64,000 nucleotides of DNA from Tipula vernalis. Its lineage: Eukaryota > Arthropoda > Insecta > Diptera > Tipulidae. The translations under genes and the position numbers were made by a program. Position 1 is the stretch's first letter; each line of letters starts with the position of its first letter. The stretch is taken from positions 274,896,177 to 274,960,176 of the forward strand of contig OY282560.1 in the NCBI GenBank assembly GCA_958295665.1, given 5' to 3'. Positions 11,475 through 22,859 of the stretch are shown here, piece by piece. The notes under the pieces are model-generated. The model did no database searches. It had not been told where the DNA came from and saw only the letters and a list, made by a program, of their open reading frames with translations.

Positions 11475-12442
11475 AAAGCTCATCCATCTTCCAATTACCG
11501 ACGAGGTTCAGATCGTCCATATTGTTACGGATGCGGAGAACCAGGAATCCTGAAATCGAATTGTGTAAGGTGCCAGAATCAAGGGGGAAACGATACTCGG
11601 GGGTGGAGGTCTGGCAATACTCCACTTCCCAAAACGCAGATTGCTACCAAATCCCAAGGAGAGCAAATATCCCTGGTCGAATCGGCAGTGAACACGGATC
11701 CCGAGTTGGAGACCATGATAACCAATCGACGGAGATAATTTCATTTCATTCTAATGCAAAACCACTACCAGTAAAAACCATGAAGAGAGGGCCTCGGCCC
11801 AGATCACTTAAATACTGGGTAACTCGTCATCACATTAAAACTTCAATTCTAGAAACCATAATTACCGATGATACTGATGGACGACCATACGCAGATGTAC
11901 TAATATTGAATAAATCATATTGTGGATTGCTAGACAGCGGAGCTAATATATCCATCTTGGGGAAAGGTTGCGAGGAATTTCTAACATCTACAAACGTGCA
12001 CTTTCGTCACATGCCCACTAGAGTGAAAACTGCTAACGGATCATCGGAAATTATCTTAGGCCACATTACAGTGCCCATATCATTTGCGGGGCAGATTCAC
12101 GACATTAAATTGCATCTCGCGCCGAATTTAAGCCAACAATTATACTTGGGAATGGATTTTTGGATGTTATTTGGTTTTAAGATCCACATTCCCAAATTAA
12201 ATCAAGCACCTATCGCCGTAAGTGAACTAAATTCCTCTCCAAGCGAACCGGATAGATCGCAATTGCAACACGACTTATCTCCGGAACAACGTATAACACT
12301 CCAGCAAGCCATTCAGGAGTTTCCTTCGTTTGCAACATTGGGTTTCGGTAAAACCACCCTCATTTCTCATGTTATCGATGTGGGTAATACTAAACCAATC
12401 AAACAAAGGCACTACGCGGTATCGCCGGCGAAAGAGAAATAA
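11475..12442 (+). pseudogene. Nucleocapsid knuckle and aspartic protease of gypsy copy 1
   Basis: The knuckle reads CYGCGEPGILKSNC at about 11,520-11,562: C-x2-C-x9-C spacing fits CCHC but the His is Ile, so zinc binding should fail. After a frame change, the protease follows with LLDSGANISILG (catalytic DSGA) at about 11,929-11,964 and the C-terminal LGMDFW motif at about 12,149. The frame then reaches the linker before RT and closes with TAA at 12,440-12,442, in phase with the RT that follows, so this stop is a point lesion inside pol. The protease would cleave the Gag-Pol precursor. Confidence 0.8.
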
Positions 12443-13733
12443 ATTTACGAGGAGTTAGATCGCATGCTTGCACTTGGAGTTATGGAGGAAAGCTTTAGTT
12501 CGTGGAGTAGTCCTGTTACGTTGGTGCGCAAACCAAATGGTAAAGCAAGATTGTGTCTTGACGCCAGAAAATTGAATGCGGTCACAGTGAAGGATGCTTA
12601 TCCCCTTCCGCTTATTGATGGGCTGCTGGGGCGTCTCGATAAAACAAGATTTATTACAAGTCTTGACTTGAAAGATGCCTTTTGGCAAGTACCTTTAGAT
12701 GAGCGGTCGAGGGATAAGACGGCCTTCGCTGTTCCCGGACGACCGTTGTATCATTTTACCGTCATGCCCTTCGGGCTATGTTATGCGCCGCAAACTATGT
12801 GTCGCTTAATGCACCGCGTTATTCCGAATGAACTACAACATCAAGTTTTTGTCTATTTAGACGATTTGTTGATCACATCTGCGACGTTTGATGAACATAT
12901 CCAGTTATTGATGCAAGTTGCAGGTTTATTGAAGAGGGCTAACCTTACAATAAATATCGAAAAAAGCAAATCCTTGCTACGAGAAATTCGATACGTGGGG
13001 TACATTGTTGGGGATGGTATCATAAAAGTGGATCCAGAAAAAGTGTCTGCTATCACCGCCTAGCCAGCGCCGAAAACCGTAAAACAGGTCCGCGGATTTT
13101 TAGGGATGGCTGGGTGGTATCGCCGGTTTATTCGAAATTTTTCGAACGTAACTGCCGGTCTTACAAACCTACTAAAAAAGAATCGTAAGTTCATTTGGGA
13201 TCAACCAGCACAAGACGCTTTTCAACATCTTAAAGATGCACTATCAACTTCACCAGTTTTGTGTAATGCCGATTACAATCGACACTTTTTTATTCAGTGC
13301 GATGCCTCCACCACCGGAATTGGGGGTTTTATTTCAAAAAACCGATGAAGGAGTCGAATGACCTATTGCGTATGTTTCGGCAAAACTTAATGCCGCACAA
13401 CGTCGATATTCCATAACAGAACTGGAATGTTATGCCGCCGTGGTGTCTGTAAAAAAATTTCGCCAATACGTAGAAGGATTTCCCTTCACGATTATTACCG
13501 ACCACGCGAGTCTGAAGTGGTTGATGGATCAAAGTGATTTGTCCGGACGATTAGCGAGATGGAGTCTAAAGCTACAAGCTTTTGACTTTAACATCGAGTA
13601 TCGTAAGGGTAGCGAAAATATAGTTCCAGATGCTTTATCAAGGCAAACCGCAGAAGAGTTAAACTTGAGCGAAGCCGAACAGGCGAACCAGGATATATTT
13701 AAAGATGCAGCTTTTAAAAGTAGTAGTACATAG
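12443..13733 (+). pseudogene. Reverse transcriptase and RNase H of gypsy copy 1
   Basis: Same frame as the protease. RT fingers and palm are clear: SSPVTLVRKPNGKARLCLD, SLDLKDAFWQVPL, MPFGLCYAPQTM and the catalytic box YLDDLL at about 12,856. An in-frame TAG at 13,061-13,063 breaks the connection to the thumb (RGFLGMAGWYRRFIRNFSN). RNase H starts with FFIQCDASTTGIGG, then shifts frame near 13,340 and continues with YAAVVSVKKFRQYVEG, ITDHASLKWL and the ARWSLKLQAFDFNIEY end. The catalytic residues shown are kept, but the stop and frameshift prevent a full product. Confidence 0.88.
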
Positions 13734-13734
13734 T

Positions 13735-14506
13735 TATTTGTTCATAGTTTTGGATCAATATTCCCGTTTTGTATTATTAGAACCAATGAGAGATGCCAAT
13801 ACAAAAAACGTGATTAAATATCTTGATCGAATTTTTCAATTATTTTCGGTGCCTGAAGTCGTATTCAGTGACAATGGTAAACAATTCCTCTCCAAAGCAT
13901 TTGAAGGTTTCTTAGGTAAATATGGTATAAAGCATTTGTTTGTACAACTCCAAAATATTCCCCACAGGCCAATGCTTCAGAGAGGGTCAATCGATCCATA
14001 GTTGCGGCTGTGCGTTCGTATATTAAAGATGAACATCGAAATTGGGATTGTCATATTCACGAAATCAGTTCCGCCTTACGTAATACGGTTCACCAGAGTA
14101 CTAAATTCTCACCTTATTACTTAGTTTTCGGCCAACATTTTATAGGTCATGGCTCTAATTACGAGATTCTTCGAAGGCTTAATGCGATATCGGGTAAATA
14201 TATTGCAATCTCGAATACTGACTCTCTTTGGCTCAAAATAAGGTACTGAGAAATCTTAAAGATTCCTACAAGAGAAGCTCACATAATTATAATCTCCGCA
14301 GTCGTCATCGCGATTTCAAGATTGGTCAAACCGTTTATGCTCGAAATTTTGTTCAAAGCGACAAAGCGCTAAAATTTAGTGCAAAATTGGCACCAAAGTT
14401 TATCGAGTCCAAAATAATTAAAAGTGTTGGTAATGTAGCTTTCGAATTAGGCGATAAAAATGGGAAATCCTTGGGGGTTTATCACCTGAAGGATATTAAA
14501 ACTTAG
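13735..14506 (+). pseudogene. Integrase remnant of gypsy copy 1
   Basis: The HHCC zinc domain and the region holding the first catalytic Asp are missing: RNase H text runs almost straight into YLFIVLDQYSRFVLLEPM. The second Asp is in VVFSDNGKQF (about 13,861). The third catalytic region (FGQH, then EINRS-like text) is shifted across two frames, and the C-terminal GPY-like part (FKIGQTVYARNF, KFSAKLAPKFIES) ends at TAG-like text ending at 14,506. About 130 residues appear deleted compared with a normal gypsy integrase. Confidence 0.78.
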
Positions 14507-16158
14507 GTATTCAATTATTATTTTTTTTATTCTTTGTTGGCCTGGCTTGATTATTGAGACCTCTTCTCTTGGGTGTGGAACGTCCCCACAATTTGTAGCG
14601 TTGAGCAATTGCAAAAAAAAAATCCGTTTTTTTAGCAAATTTCTCGCCGTTACAACGTTAATATAATTTTTTTTATGAATGATGGGAAGAAGAAAAAAAT
14701 ACGGCCGGTCAGTCTGAAATAAATCGTTGTGTGGTAGAGACCAAAAAGTGAAAAAAAAAAAAACAAAGACAAAAAAGTTTGGTTCAAAAATTAATACGTT
14801 GATCGTGTTTTTGTTTAAGTTTTAGGAGTGCAATAATATAATGGTTTTGATATGCACCCATTAATTTGATAATAAAAAAAAAGAAGAAAAAATATCCATA
14901 TTTAGTTAAACCGAACAATCTGTGTTTAAATATAATTTAGTTAAGTAAAAGGCGTTAAATGGCCTGAGGTGTTAACTGTTTCTGTAGTCTACGCGGAAAC
15001 ACCGCAACCATATTTTTTTTGTGTGCTAAAATTACCGTGATTACTAGTTAATAAAAGGTTACGGGACGCAACCATAATATATTAAAAACTATTGACCATC
15101 TAATGAAGTGTGTTTAATAAGTTGAAAGGTTACCAGTTCATTCGATCCCAATTAAAATACTAAGTGTTAAAGTAACTAAGTCACGGTGAAGTGAACTATA
15201 AAGTAATGTTATTAGTTAGCTGAAAGTAATGTTATTAGTTAGCTGAAAAGTAAAAGAAAAGAAAAACACAGAACAAATTACTACAAGAAACATACAGTGC
15301 GCGAAATAAACGATATAAGCAAGCAAACACGTTTTTTTTTGCGTTGTGCTATTTCGAAGTTGTTGTTGCAGTGACTTAAATAACTTTTCGGTACATATGA
15401 ACCGTTTGGCGTCTTACACGGTTAGTCACGGTTGAATTAAACGGTTTGGCTCTGTGAAACGTCAGGCTCGATCCGTTTGTCAAAAAAAAAATCATCCGTA
15501 TCTACAATCAACATTACTTTGATGACCAAGATCATGATGTCAGTCATAAGATAAGATTTTTTTTTATTGTTATTTATTGTTATTATTATTATCTTGAAAT
15601 TTCCTTTTGCTAACTGAGATTGTTAATTATTTTAGTATTGTTAATTATTTTATTATTTGCACTAATCCATTAACCCGTTAGAATACAATCATTGTGAAAA
15701 TATTTTTTTTTTCTTTTATGACTTTCTAGAATTTACAATAGTTAAGCGTTATCTAATTTATCGTTGTTTTTTTTTGTTTGACTAAATTAACGTAAATATT
15801 AAATATGTCATATAAATGAAATCAGCGAATTTTTTTTTTGGTTCAATATTTTTTGTTGTTGTTGTGTTCCGTTATTCGAGTTTAAGTTTTCAGAATGAGG
15901 TAAACAGCCATTAGAGGCACAGGAGGATGGAACTTAGGTGAGTGACTAGTAGGTGAGTCTGGTGTAGTGTCCCTTTCCCTTTCTTTTTTTTTGCTTCTTC
16001 CCTTTAGACGGTCTATCAAGACTAGGTTACGTTCCAAAAAACTCCCACGCTAACCCTGAGTTTTAGCCGGCTCAACATGACCGTCTTGGAACCTCTAACC
16101 TAATATTTTCTGCTAACGATTCCTAACAAGGAAAACGTTACATACACGATAAGAAAAA
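14507..16158. other. spacer, possible LTR remnants
   Basis: No coding motif. A 23-bp direct duplication (AAAGTAATGTTATTAGTTAG...) sits at about 15,202-15,246. Around 16,045-16,085 the text CCCACGCTAACCCTGAG and TTTTAGCCGGCT resembles 35,450-35,482 (CCCACGCCGCACCGTGAG, TCTAGCCAGCTA), possibly pieces of related LTRs. Neither gypsy neighbour gave a matching LTR pair. Confidence 0.35.
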
Positions 16159-17400
16159 CTATTGAAAACGAGCGGGTTTGTTGATGACACGACCTTCACT
16201 GGACTTGGGTTGTTCCGTGAATCCGGGGCGGAACGTCACTCCCCTTTGAGCTGCCTTGTTCGCTTCGCCGGTTTGCGGTGGGAGCGAATGAATCGGGACT
16301 TGAGCAGGGCTCGGCCTGGCTTCTACTTCGTTCGATGCATTTGAAAATTGATCCGGCTGATGCGCTTCCACGAAACAGGGTTAAAGTCGGTTTATTGAAA
16401 CCGTCGATTCGATGTCCTTGATCAGTAGCGTGAAATATTTCTCGTTGCATTTGATCACCGGGAATGGCCCTTCGTATGGAGGTTGTAGTGACTGACGGAC
16501 TGCGTCAGTTCGTACCAACACGAATTCGCAAGTTGCTAATTCTTTAAACACGAAAGTTTGTTCCTTTGTGTGTCGTGACGTCAATGATGGTTGAATATTT
16601 TGAATTGGTTGCGTAATTCTGTGACGTATTCGGACTGATGAATGTTTTTGCTTTTTTGAATGAAAACCGCGGGTAATCGTATATGTTCTCCGTAGACGAG
16701 TTCGGCTGACGTACTTTGAAAGTCGTGCCGGAATGAAGTTCTCAAATCGAGTAGAATTAGCGGTAATGATTTTGTCCATTGTTTTGCGACGCACATTATT
16801 GCGCTTTTAAATTTACGGTGCCATCGTTCTATTATACCATTGAATGCAGGGGTTGTTAGCTGTGGTACGTTTACGCTGGAATCCGAGTGATTTGGAGAGT
16901 TCGTCGAACAAATTCGATTCAAACTGCGCACCTCTATCGGCTACGACGCTCAATGGAACTCCAAATCGGCTGATCCATGTTCTGATCAACGCATCAGCTA
17001 TGGTTTCTGCTCTAAAGTTAGGAATAGGGGTTGGCCTCTGGCCAACACGTATAGCGATCGATCATTGTTAAACAATACGCATTACCCTCGGATGGTGGTA
17101 AGAGCCCGACTATATCGATGCGCAGTTCATCGAATCGTTTACTGCTCTTTTCGTAAGTTCCCGTTTTGCTTTTAACGTGTTTCGTTATTTTACATTTTTG
17201 GCAGTGAATACAGTGTTTGGCCCAGGAACGTATTTCTTGATTCATCGCTGCCCACATTACTTTTTTACCAATTAGTTTCGCTGTGGCATGAATACCGGGA
17301 TGAGAGACATTGTGGAACGATTCGTAAACCTGTTGAAACGTCACATGAAATTTCTTTGTCGATTCCAAAAACTGAGAATTTCTGAAATTTTAAAGACGCA
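16159..17400 (-). pseudogene. Integrase of gypsy copy 2
   Basis: Zinc-binding part: FHNVSHPGIHATAKLI and HCIHCQKCKITKH (HHCC residues present). Core: the first Asp in DELRIDIVGLLPPSEG; then a frame change near 17,020 removes clean coding for the second Asp region. The third region appears as TTPAFNGIIERWHRKFKSA with the catalytic Glu. The C-terminal domain spreads over 16,794-16,381 (YEGPFPVIKCNEKYFTLLIK), followed by a Pro/Ala-rich tail to 16,159. At least two frameshifts. Confidence 0.82.
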
Positions 17401-17555
17401 TTTGACTCTATTAATTTTGCGAGCTCCAAATTATTTGTTTGTTCATCCGCGATTGATGCGTAATCGATTGTGCTTCCTAGTTGAACTTCTTTGATACGTG
17501 ATAGAGTATCTGCGACTACGTTGCTGTCTTCCGAAACATGACAAATATCTGATGT

Positions 17556-18575
17556 TTATTGTGCTATGAAATCTAAATGACGACGTTGTCTTGGTGAGGC
17601 TTTTTCGAGATTTTGACGTAGTGCGAACGTCAACGGTTTATGGTCGGAAAATAGAATAAATTCTCGACCTTCGACGAAATTTTTAAAATGCTTGATTGTT
17701 GAATAAGCAACCAAAAGTTCCCTGTCGTACGTACTATAGCGAGTTTCGGGGTCATTTAGTTTTCGAGAGTAGAAGAAAAGTGGTTGCCAACCTTTTTGTG
17801 TCTGCTGTTGCAATACTGCTCCTACTGCTATATTCGATGCGTCGACGAGTATGGCGAATTTAGCGTCTGGGATGGGATATTCCAGTTGAGCGCAATTTGC
17901 CAGCTTTGTTTTGAACGCCTTGTTGGATTCGTCGGTCCAATTTATTATTGACTTATCCTTCTTTTTCCGTCCTTTTAAACATTTGTATAATTGCGCCTGA
18001 TCGTGTGCTGTCATTCATAGTTGGCCATGGAAAATTCTAAAAAGCTTCTACCTTATATTTATCGGGCGATATGCCGTCTGCGTTTATATGGAATCCGAGG
18101 AAAGATATTTCGTTCTTTACGAATTCGCACTTGTTTAGATTCATTACCAACCCCGCATCACTCAGGCGATGGAAAACAATTCGTATATATTTGAGATGCT
18201 CTTCAATATTTTGCGAGGCGATCAGGAGATCGCCGTTGTATGGAAACACGAATGCCAGGTCTCGAAATATCGAGTGAACCAATCGTTGGAGCGTTTGAGC
18301 CGCGTTACGTAACCCAAATGTCATCCGTGGGAACTCAAACAGTCCGAAGGGAGTGATGATTGCGGTTTTTTCAATATCTCGTTCCTCGATAGGGACCTGA
18401 TGGTATGCACGAACGAGGTCGATTTTCATGTAAATTGTGCATGACTCGAGATGGTGCGCAAAATCGGTCACAAAGGGAATCGGGTATTGTCATCGAGTTT
18501 AATGCCCTGTAGTCACAGCATAATCGCCAATTTCCATCTTTCTTTTTTGCTATATGGAGTGGACTCGCCCAGTTG
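17556..18575 (-). pseudogene. Reverse transcriptase and RNase H of gypsy copy 2
   Basis: RT reads KIDLVRAYHQVPIEERDIEK, TPFGLFEFPRMTFGLRNAAQ and then VFPYNGDLLIAS where a YxDD box is expected, so the first catalytic Asp of the pair is Gly and activity should be lost. The connection contains SFLGFHINADGISPDK. RNase H (18,014-17,556) has FAILVDASNIAVGAVLQQ, YDRELLVAYSTIKHF and FILFSDHKPLTFAL, with its usual acidic residues in place. A stop or frame change near 18,030 separates the two domains. Confidence 0.87.
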
Positions 18576-18738
18576 CTCAGTTGCTACATACGTTTTATCT
18601 ACTAATCAAATTAAAATAAGAATTTAAGCCAAATTTAATCAAATTTTCCTAAAAACTATTAAAACATAACATAAAATCCGTAAATTCGTTTGTAATGTGA
18701 CATTACTATTTCATATTTAGTATAAAGATATTATTAAT

Positions 18739-19891
18739 ATGGATACATCGACTAAAATTGATTTGGAGGAAATATTAATCAATGAGGTGAGCGCACATTC
18801 GTGCTTATTTAATAAAAAAGATGCCGATTACAGCAACCGTACTAAAAAAAATAAAATATGGGAAGAAATATCCCATTTACTAAATTATCCAGGTAATTGA
18901 ATTATTATTCCATTTTATAATAATAACAAATAATTGTTTGTATGAATGCTCGTAGTTCCACAATGCAAAAGTAAATGGAAAAATATGAAAGACACTTTTT
19001 TCACTATGTACGATTAGAAAAAAATACTTGAAGTGGTAATCGTGCGGAAAAAAAATTGAGGTGTGGCCAACACATGACTTTCTTTTACGAACAGAGAATT
19101 TTGAGAATTTTTTTTTTTTTTTTTAATTTGTTTTTAATTTTTGGAAACATTTTGTATTAAGTAGTTTTTTGTAAACCTTATACTTTTTAAGATATTTGCA
19201 AAATAAATTTTCTGAACCAAGGGAGTGGCCACTTCCGGTTAGCCGATTTGGAGTAAAATTCACTGGGACCTCCCAATTTATCAAAAAAGCTTAAATCTGA
19301 AGTTTCAGTTCGATTGGTTTACCCATCTGGGTTATAGAGAGGACAAAGACAGACTGACAGACAGACACCATTTCGAAACTCACTTTTTCGGACTCAGGGG
19401 ACATCAAAACAAATAAATCTTTAAAAATCTCAAGGCCCAAAATTTTCATGATTACTATACTTTATTTTACTAGAGTAAAAGACAGTAAAACATTAAATGG
19501 GTGCATTATTATGCGTTGCAATTCTTATTGCCATGTTTAGATGAGCCGAGGTATTTATTAAATATATATAATAATAAGTAACATAAGCTCAATAATTCAC
19601 GTTGAATCTCGCACCTTTTCAAATTATGCAATTGAAGCAATAGAAACTGAACCTATAGAGGAAATCGAAATAGGAGGTGTAGAGGAAATCGAAAAATTCA
19701 AAGAGAAAAAACAGAAAAGTAATGTGGAGGATGTGATTCTGCAAGCAATACAAAGCTTGGATGACAAGCAGCCTGAACCAGAATCGGAGTCTAAATTATT
19801 TCTCGATAGTTTAGTTACTAGATTTGAGCGACTATCACCAGAGCACCCTGTATTTTATAGAGCAATAATCAAAAAATCTGAGCTTTTATAA
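18739..19891 (+). pseudogene. MADF-BESS protein of PIF/Harbinger element A, broken
   Basis: Exon 1 (18,739-18,892) encodes MDTSTKIDLEEIL and the start of a MADF domain. A 63-bp GT-AG intron (18,893-18,955) is followed by VPQCKSKWKNMKDTFF, the MADF core. A frameshift and stop follow near 19,015. A ~440-bp repeat (19,056-19,495) interrupts the gene; coding resumes with WVHYYALQFLLPCLDEP and ends in a BESS-type motif FLDSLVTRFERLSPEHPVF with stop at 19,889-19,891. MADF binds DNA and BESS mediates protein contacts; in PIF/Harbinger elements such a second protein assists the transposase. The last codons also lie in the left arm of the 2.3-kb palindrome. Confidence 0.8.
19056..19495 (+). repeat. 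~440-bp interspersed repeat, copy 1, inserted in MADF gene A
   Basis: Starts AGGTGTGGCCAACACA and ends ACTTTATTTTACTAGAGTAA. The second copy lies at 28,107-28,615 with the same order of blocks: GAGTGGCCACTTCCGGTTAG, TCTGAAGTTTCAGTTCGATT, serial CAGACAGAC and TTTCGGACTCAGGGGAC. No coding content. The serial CAGACAGAC with a CTTTTACTCTAG-like end is a style seen in many dipteran non-autonomous elements. Its position in the middle of MADF coding text makes it an insertion. Confidence 0.85.
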
Positions 19892-22135
19892 GGGAATTAA
19901 AAACGAGGAAAAAACCAAACTTTTCATAGTAAAACACACAAAACATATGGGAAATCACTTTTTTTCCTAAGACAAATTTTTAAATGAAAACGTTACAAAT
20001 TCTTAATTATGATTTCTGAAATACTTTCATAAATGTTTGAATTTCAACATATATAAATATCGTTTAAGTAAATCGTTTTCATTTTCTTGTAATAATTAAC
20101 AACAATTAATAACAATTAAACAACAGCATTCTGGTCAAATTGAAATAAAAGCTTACTACGATTCGTTTGCTCATTAAGTCAATCTACATTATATAGATGG
20201 CAGTGATGGCGGTAAAAATTTGGAAAAATCGTATCAAAAATTACCACCTGGGGAAATTTCAAGTTCATAAATTGTAGGAAAAGCAAAACAAATTCACAAA
20301 ATATTGGAACGTGTGATAATTTTGCGATTAAATAATTTTTTTTCGTATTTTCCTGCAACCATTTTAGACATCTTACGTACACTAGTAAAACTAAAGATAA
20401 ATTTAGCAAGTATTATTTTAATTTGTCAGAGCCAACTTTGATGTATTTTTCAAAATGAAAGTTCGAAAAATTATATTTTAGAAATAATTTAATTTTAATA
20501 TTTCTGCAATTAATATTTACTTAATACCAATATGGCCTTCTTGTATATTGTTCTTAAAGATATGTAGAAAACTTTTATATAAACATTTTATAATATTTTA
20601 GCTTTTTTATTGAAAATCTTGAAGCTATAAAACACCATTTTTACTATGGATTCCTATGGAAATCAGTGAAAAGTTATACCACTAAAAAAGCTTCTAAAAA
20701 ATACGTCATTAAGATTATGGCTCTATACTCTAGAAGGCTCTGCTATCACCCATGAATCGCTCATTGAGTTGTATTAATGAACCTGTTGTTTTGTAATCGA
20801 TAATCGAAGTGTGATAATTTAATTGTGATAATCGAATTGTATAATGTATTATTCGGTTATGTACCTTTGGTTATGTATATTTACATACGAGTGCATATAT
20901 GTACATAATTTTTTATAGTGAATTATTTTCTGAGATTTTGATGAATTATTTTATTATTTTGAGATTTTATTTTATTTACTTTAAAAGAAAAGAAATGAAT
21001 AAAAAATAACATTTTATATTTTTTAAAAAAGGCTTATTGTATTATTTTATTTTGCCATGGAACTTGGCCGGCATTTGAACACCATTCTGAAAAATGTTCC
21101 TGAATTTCGAAAGCTGAAAAGTGTCGATTAACGAGGCATTAGCAAGAGATTGTGCAATGTAACACAGGCCGTCCAAATTAATTTACAATTGCGCTCGTTA
21201 TTCTCTATTCTTTTGAGTAATATCAGAGTTTTCTAAAGTATAGAGCCATAATCTTAATGACGTATTTTTTAGAAGCTTTTTTAGTGGTATAACTTTTCAC
21301 TGATTTCCATAGGAATCCATAGTAAAAATGGTGTTTTTTAGCTTCAAGATTTTCAATGAAAAATGCAAAAATGTCATAAAATGTGTTTATAAAAGTTTTC
21401 TACATATCTTTAAGAACAATATACAAGAAGGCCATATTAGTATTAAGTAAATATTAATTGCAGAAATATTAAAATTAAATTATTTCTAGAATATATTTTT
21501 TCGAACTTTCATTTTGAAAAATACATCAAAGTTGGCTCTGACAAATTAAAATAATACTTGCTAAATTTATCTTTAGTTTTACTAGTGTACGTAAGATGTC
21601 TAAAATGTTCAAAGAAAAATACGAAAAAAAATTATTTAATTGCAAAATTATCACATGTTCCTATATTTTGTGAATTTTTTTTGCTTTTTCTACAATTTTT
21701 GAACTTGAAATTTCCCCAGGTGGTAATTTTTGATACGATTTTTCCAAATTTTTACGGCCATCACTGCCATCTATGTAATGTATATTGACTTAATGACCAA
21801 ACGAATCGTAGTAAGCTTTTATTTCAATTTGACCAGAATGCTGTTGTTATGAATTTATTTTAATATTTTGGTTTAAATAAATCAATTATTATAAGAAAAT
21901 GAAAACGATTTACTTAAACGATATTCATGCATGTTGAAATTCAAATATATATGAAAGTATTTCAGAAATTATAATTAAGAATTTGTACCGTTTACATTTA
22001 AAAATTTGTCTTAGGAAAAAAAGTGATTTCCCATATTTTTTACTATGAAAAGTTTCGTTTTTTCCTCGTTTCTAATTCCCTTATAAAAGCTCAGATTTTT
22101 TGATTATGGTTCTATAAAATACAGGGTGCTCTAGT
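19848..22135. repeat. 2.3-kb imperfect palindrome with ~0.9-kb arms
   Basis: Left arm about 19,848-20,740, right arm about 21,228-22,135, spacer about 490 bp. Examples of matching blocks (left to inverted right): AGAGCACCCTGTATTTTATA at both outer ends, AAGCTTACTACGATTCGTTT / AAACGAATCGTAGTAAGCTT, and TACGTCATTAAGATTATGGC / GCCATAATCTTAATGACGTA near the centre. The outermost ~45 bp of the arms is the 3' end of the MADF-BESS reading frame, so the right arm carries an inverted copy of those codons. The arms differ by scattered substitutions and short indels. Confidence 0.92.
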
Positions 22136-22140
22136 AATAT

Positions 22141-22675
22141 ACGTCAAGTATGGGCACAAATGCCAAAAGCGCTCTCCACCACACGCCTAGCTCGACTCAA
22201 TCTGTAAACAAATATATGTACGAGTAATTATATTTAAGTTACATAAATATTTTTATTTCATAAAACATAATTGTTTACCTGTAATTAAAAATCCTCCTTT
22301 CATGTGTCAGGTTTTTGCCAGGATATGGACGTAAAATTGTTTTTTTTAAGGTAAAAGCCTCATCGGCAATAATTACATTTGGCAGTTTTTCTGTTTGATT
22401 TGGCAACGAAGAGTAAGATAGTAGATTTAGCTTTGAATTATTATGGAGCCATAATTTGCCAAATGACGATTGAGCGAATATTGTCGAGTCCGACATACTT
22501 CCATATCCCCCCAATGTCAACCAATAAAAGCGATAACCAGCATCAACCAATGCCATTATCACCATGGAGAATCGCTTCTTATAATTGAAATATTGACTTC
22601 CTGAATTTTTTAAAGCAAAAAAGTCTATATGCTTACTGTCTAACGCGCCTAAGCATTTGGGAAAATTACATTTTT
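22141..22675 (-). pseudogene. PIF/Harbinger transposase fragment, element A
   Basis: Minus strand, convergent with the MADF-BESS gene. Text reads CNFPKCLGALDSKHIDFFAL, then the NSGSQYFNYKK-like part, ALVDAGYRFYWLTLGGYGSM, SDSTIFAQSSFG and VIIADEAFTLKKTILRPYPG, the core of the DDE_4-type nuclease. A 77-bp GT-AG intron (22,278-22,202) joins FNYR to LSRARRVVESAFGICAH, which contains the last catalytic Glu; the junction is exactly in phase. Coding stops at the edge of the palindrome. The N-terminal exon is missing upstream of 22,675. In PIF/Harbinger the enzyme cuts and inserts the element, using three-base targets. Confidence 0.85.
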
Positions 22676-22859
22676 TTGAAATTGTTAAAAAAAGAAGAAA
22701 AAAACGTTTGAAACGAAAAAACCATTACGAAAATTTTAGTAACGTTCCGTTGCGAAAATTTTCTTAATCCGATTTCAAGAATACCATTTTAGGGTTTTCG
22801 TAATACTTTAACACTAACTCGCAATACGAAAGTTTTCGTAATAGTTCAAGAATAGAACC

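Larger units (their letters stand above)
9421..14506 (+). mobile_element. degenerate Ty3/gypsy retrotransposon (copy 1)
   Basis: Gag, zinc knuckle, protease, RT, RNase H and integrase follow in gypsy order on the plus strand over about 5.1 kb, in all three frames with in-frame stops. LTRs were not identified. RT wording (RFITSLDLKDAFWQVPLDE, FVYLDDLLITS) suggests an Mdg3/micropia-like lineage, which is inference. The copy is non-functional: the N-terminal Gag is interrupted, the zinc knuckle is altered, pol carries stops and a frameshift, and the N-terminal half of integrase is missing. Confidence 0.88.
16159..18575 (-). mobile_element. 5'-truncated Ty3/gypsy retrotransposon (copy 2)
   Basis: Minus-strand RT, RNase H and integrase in gypsy order. 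The element begins abruptly inside RT near 18,575 (first recognisable text SNWASPLHIAKKKDG); Gag, protease and 5' LTR are absent. Integrase wording (FNGIIERWHRKFKSAIMC, YEGPFPVIKCNEKYF, VSINRL) is reminiscent of the CsRn1/Kabuki group, tentatively. Several frame breaks. Confidence 0.85.

Noticed and set aside
15202..15246. direct duplication of about 23 bp
   Set aside because: Two copies only, no element structure around them; likely a local slip.
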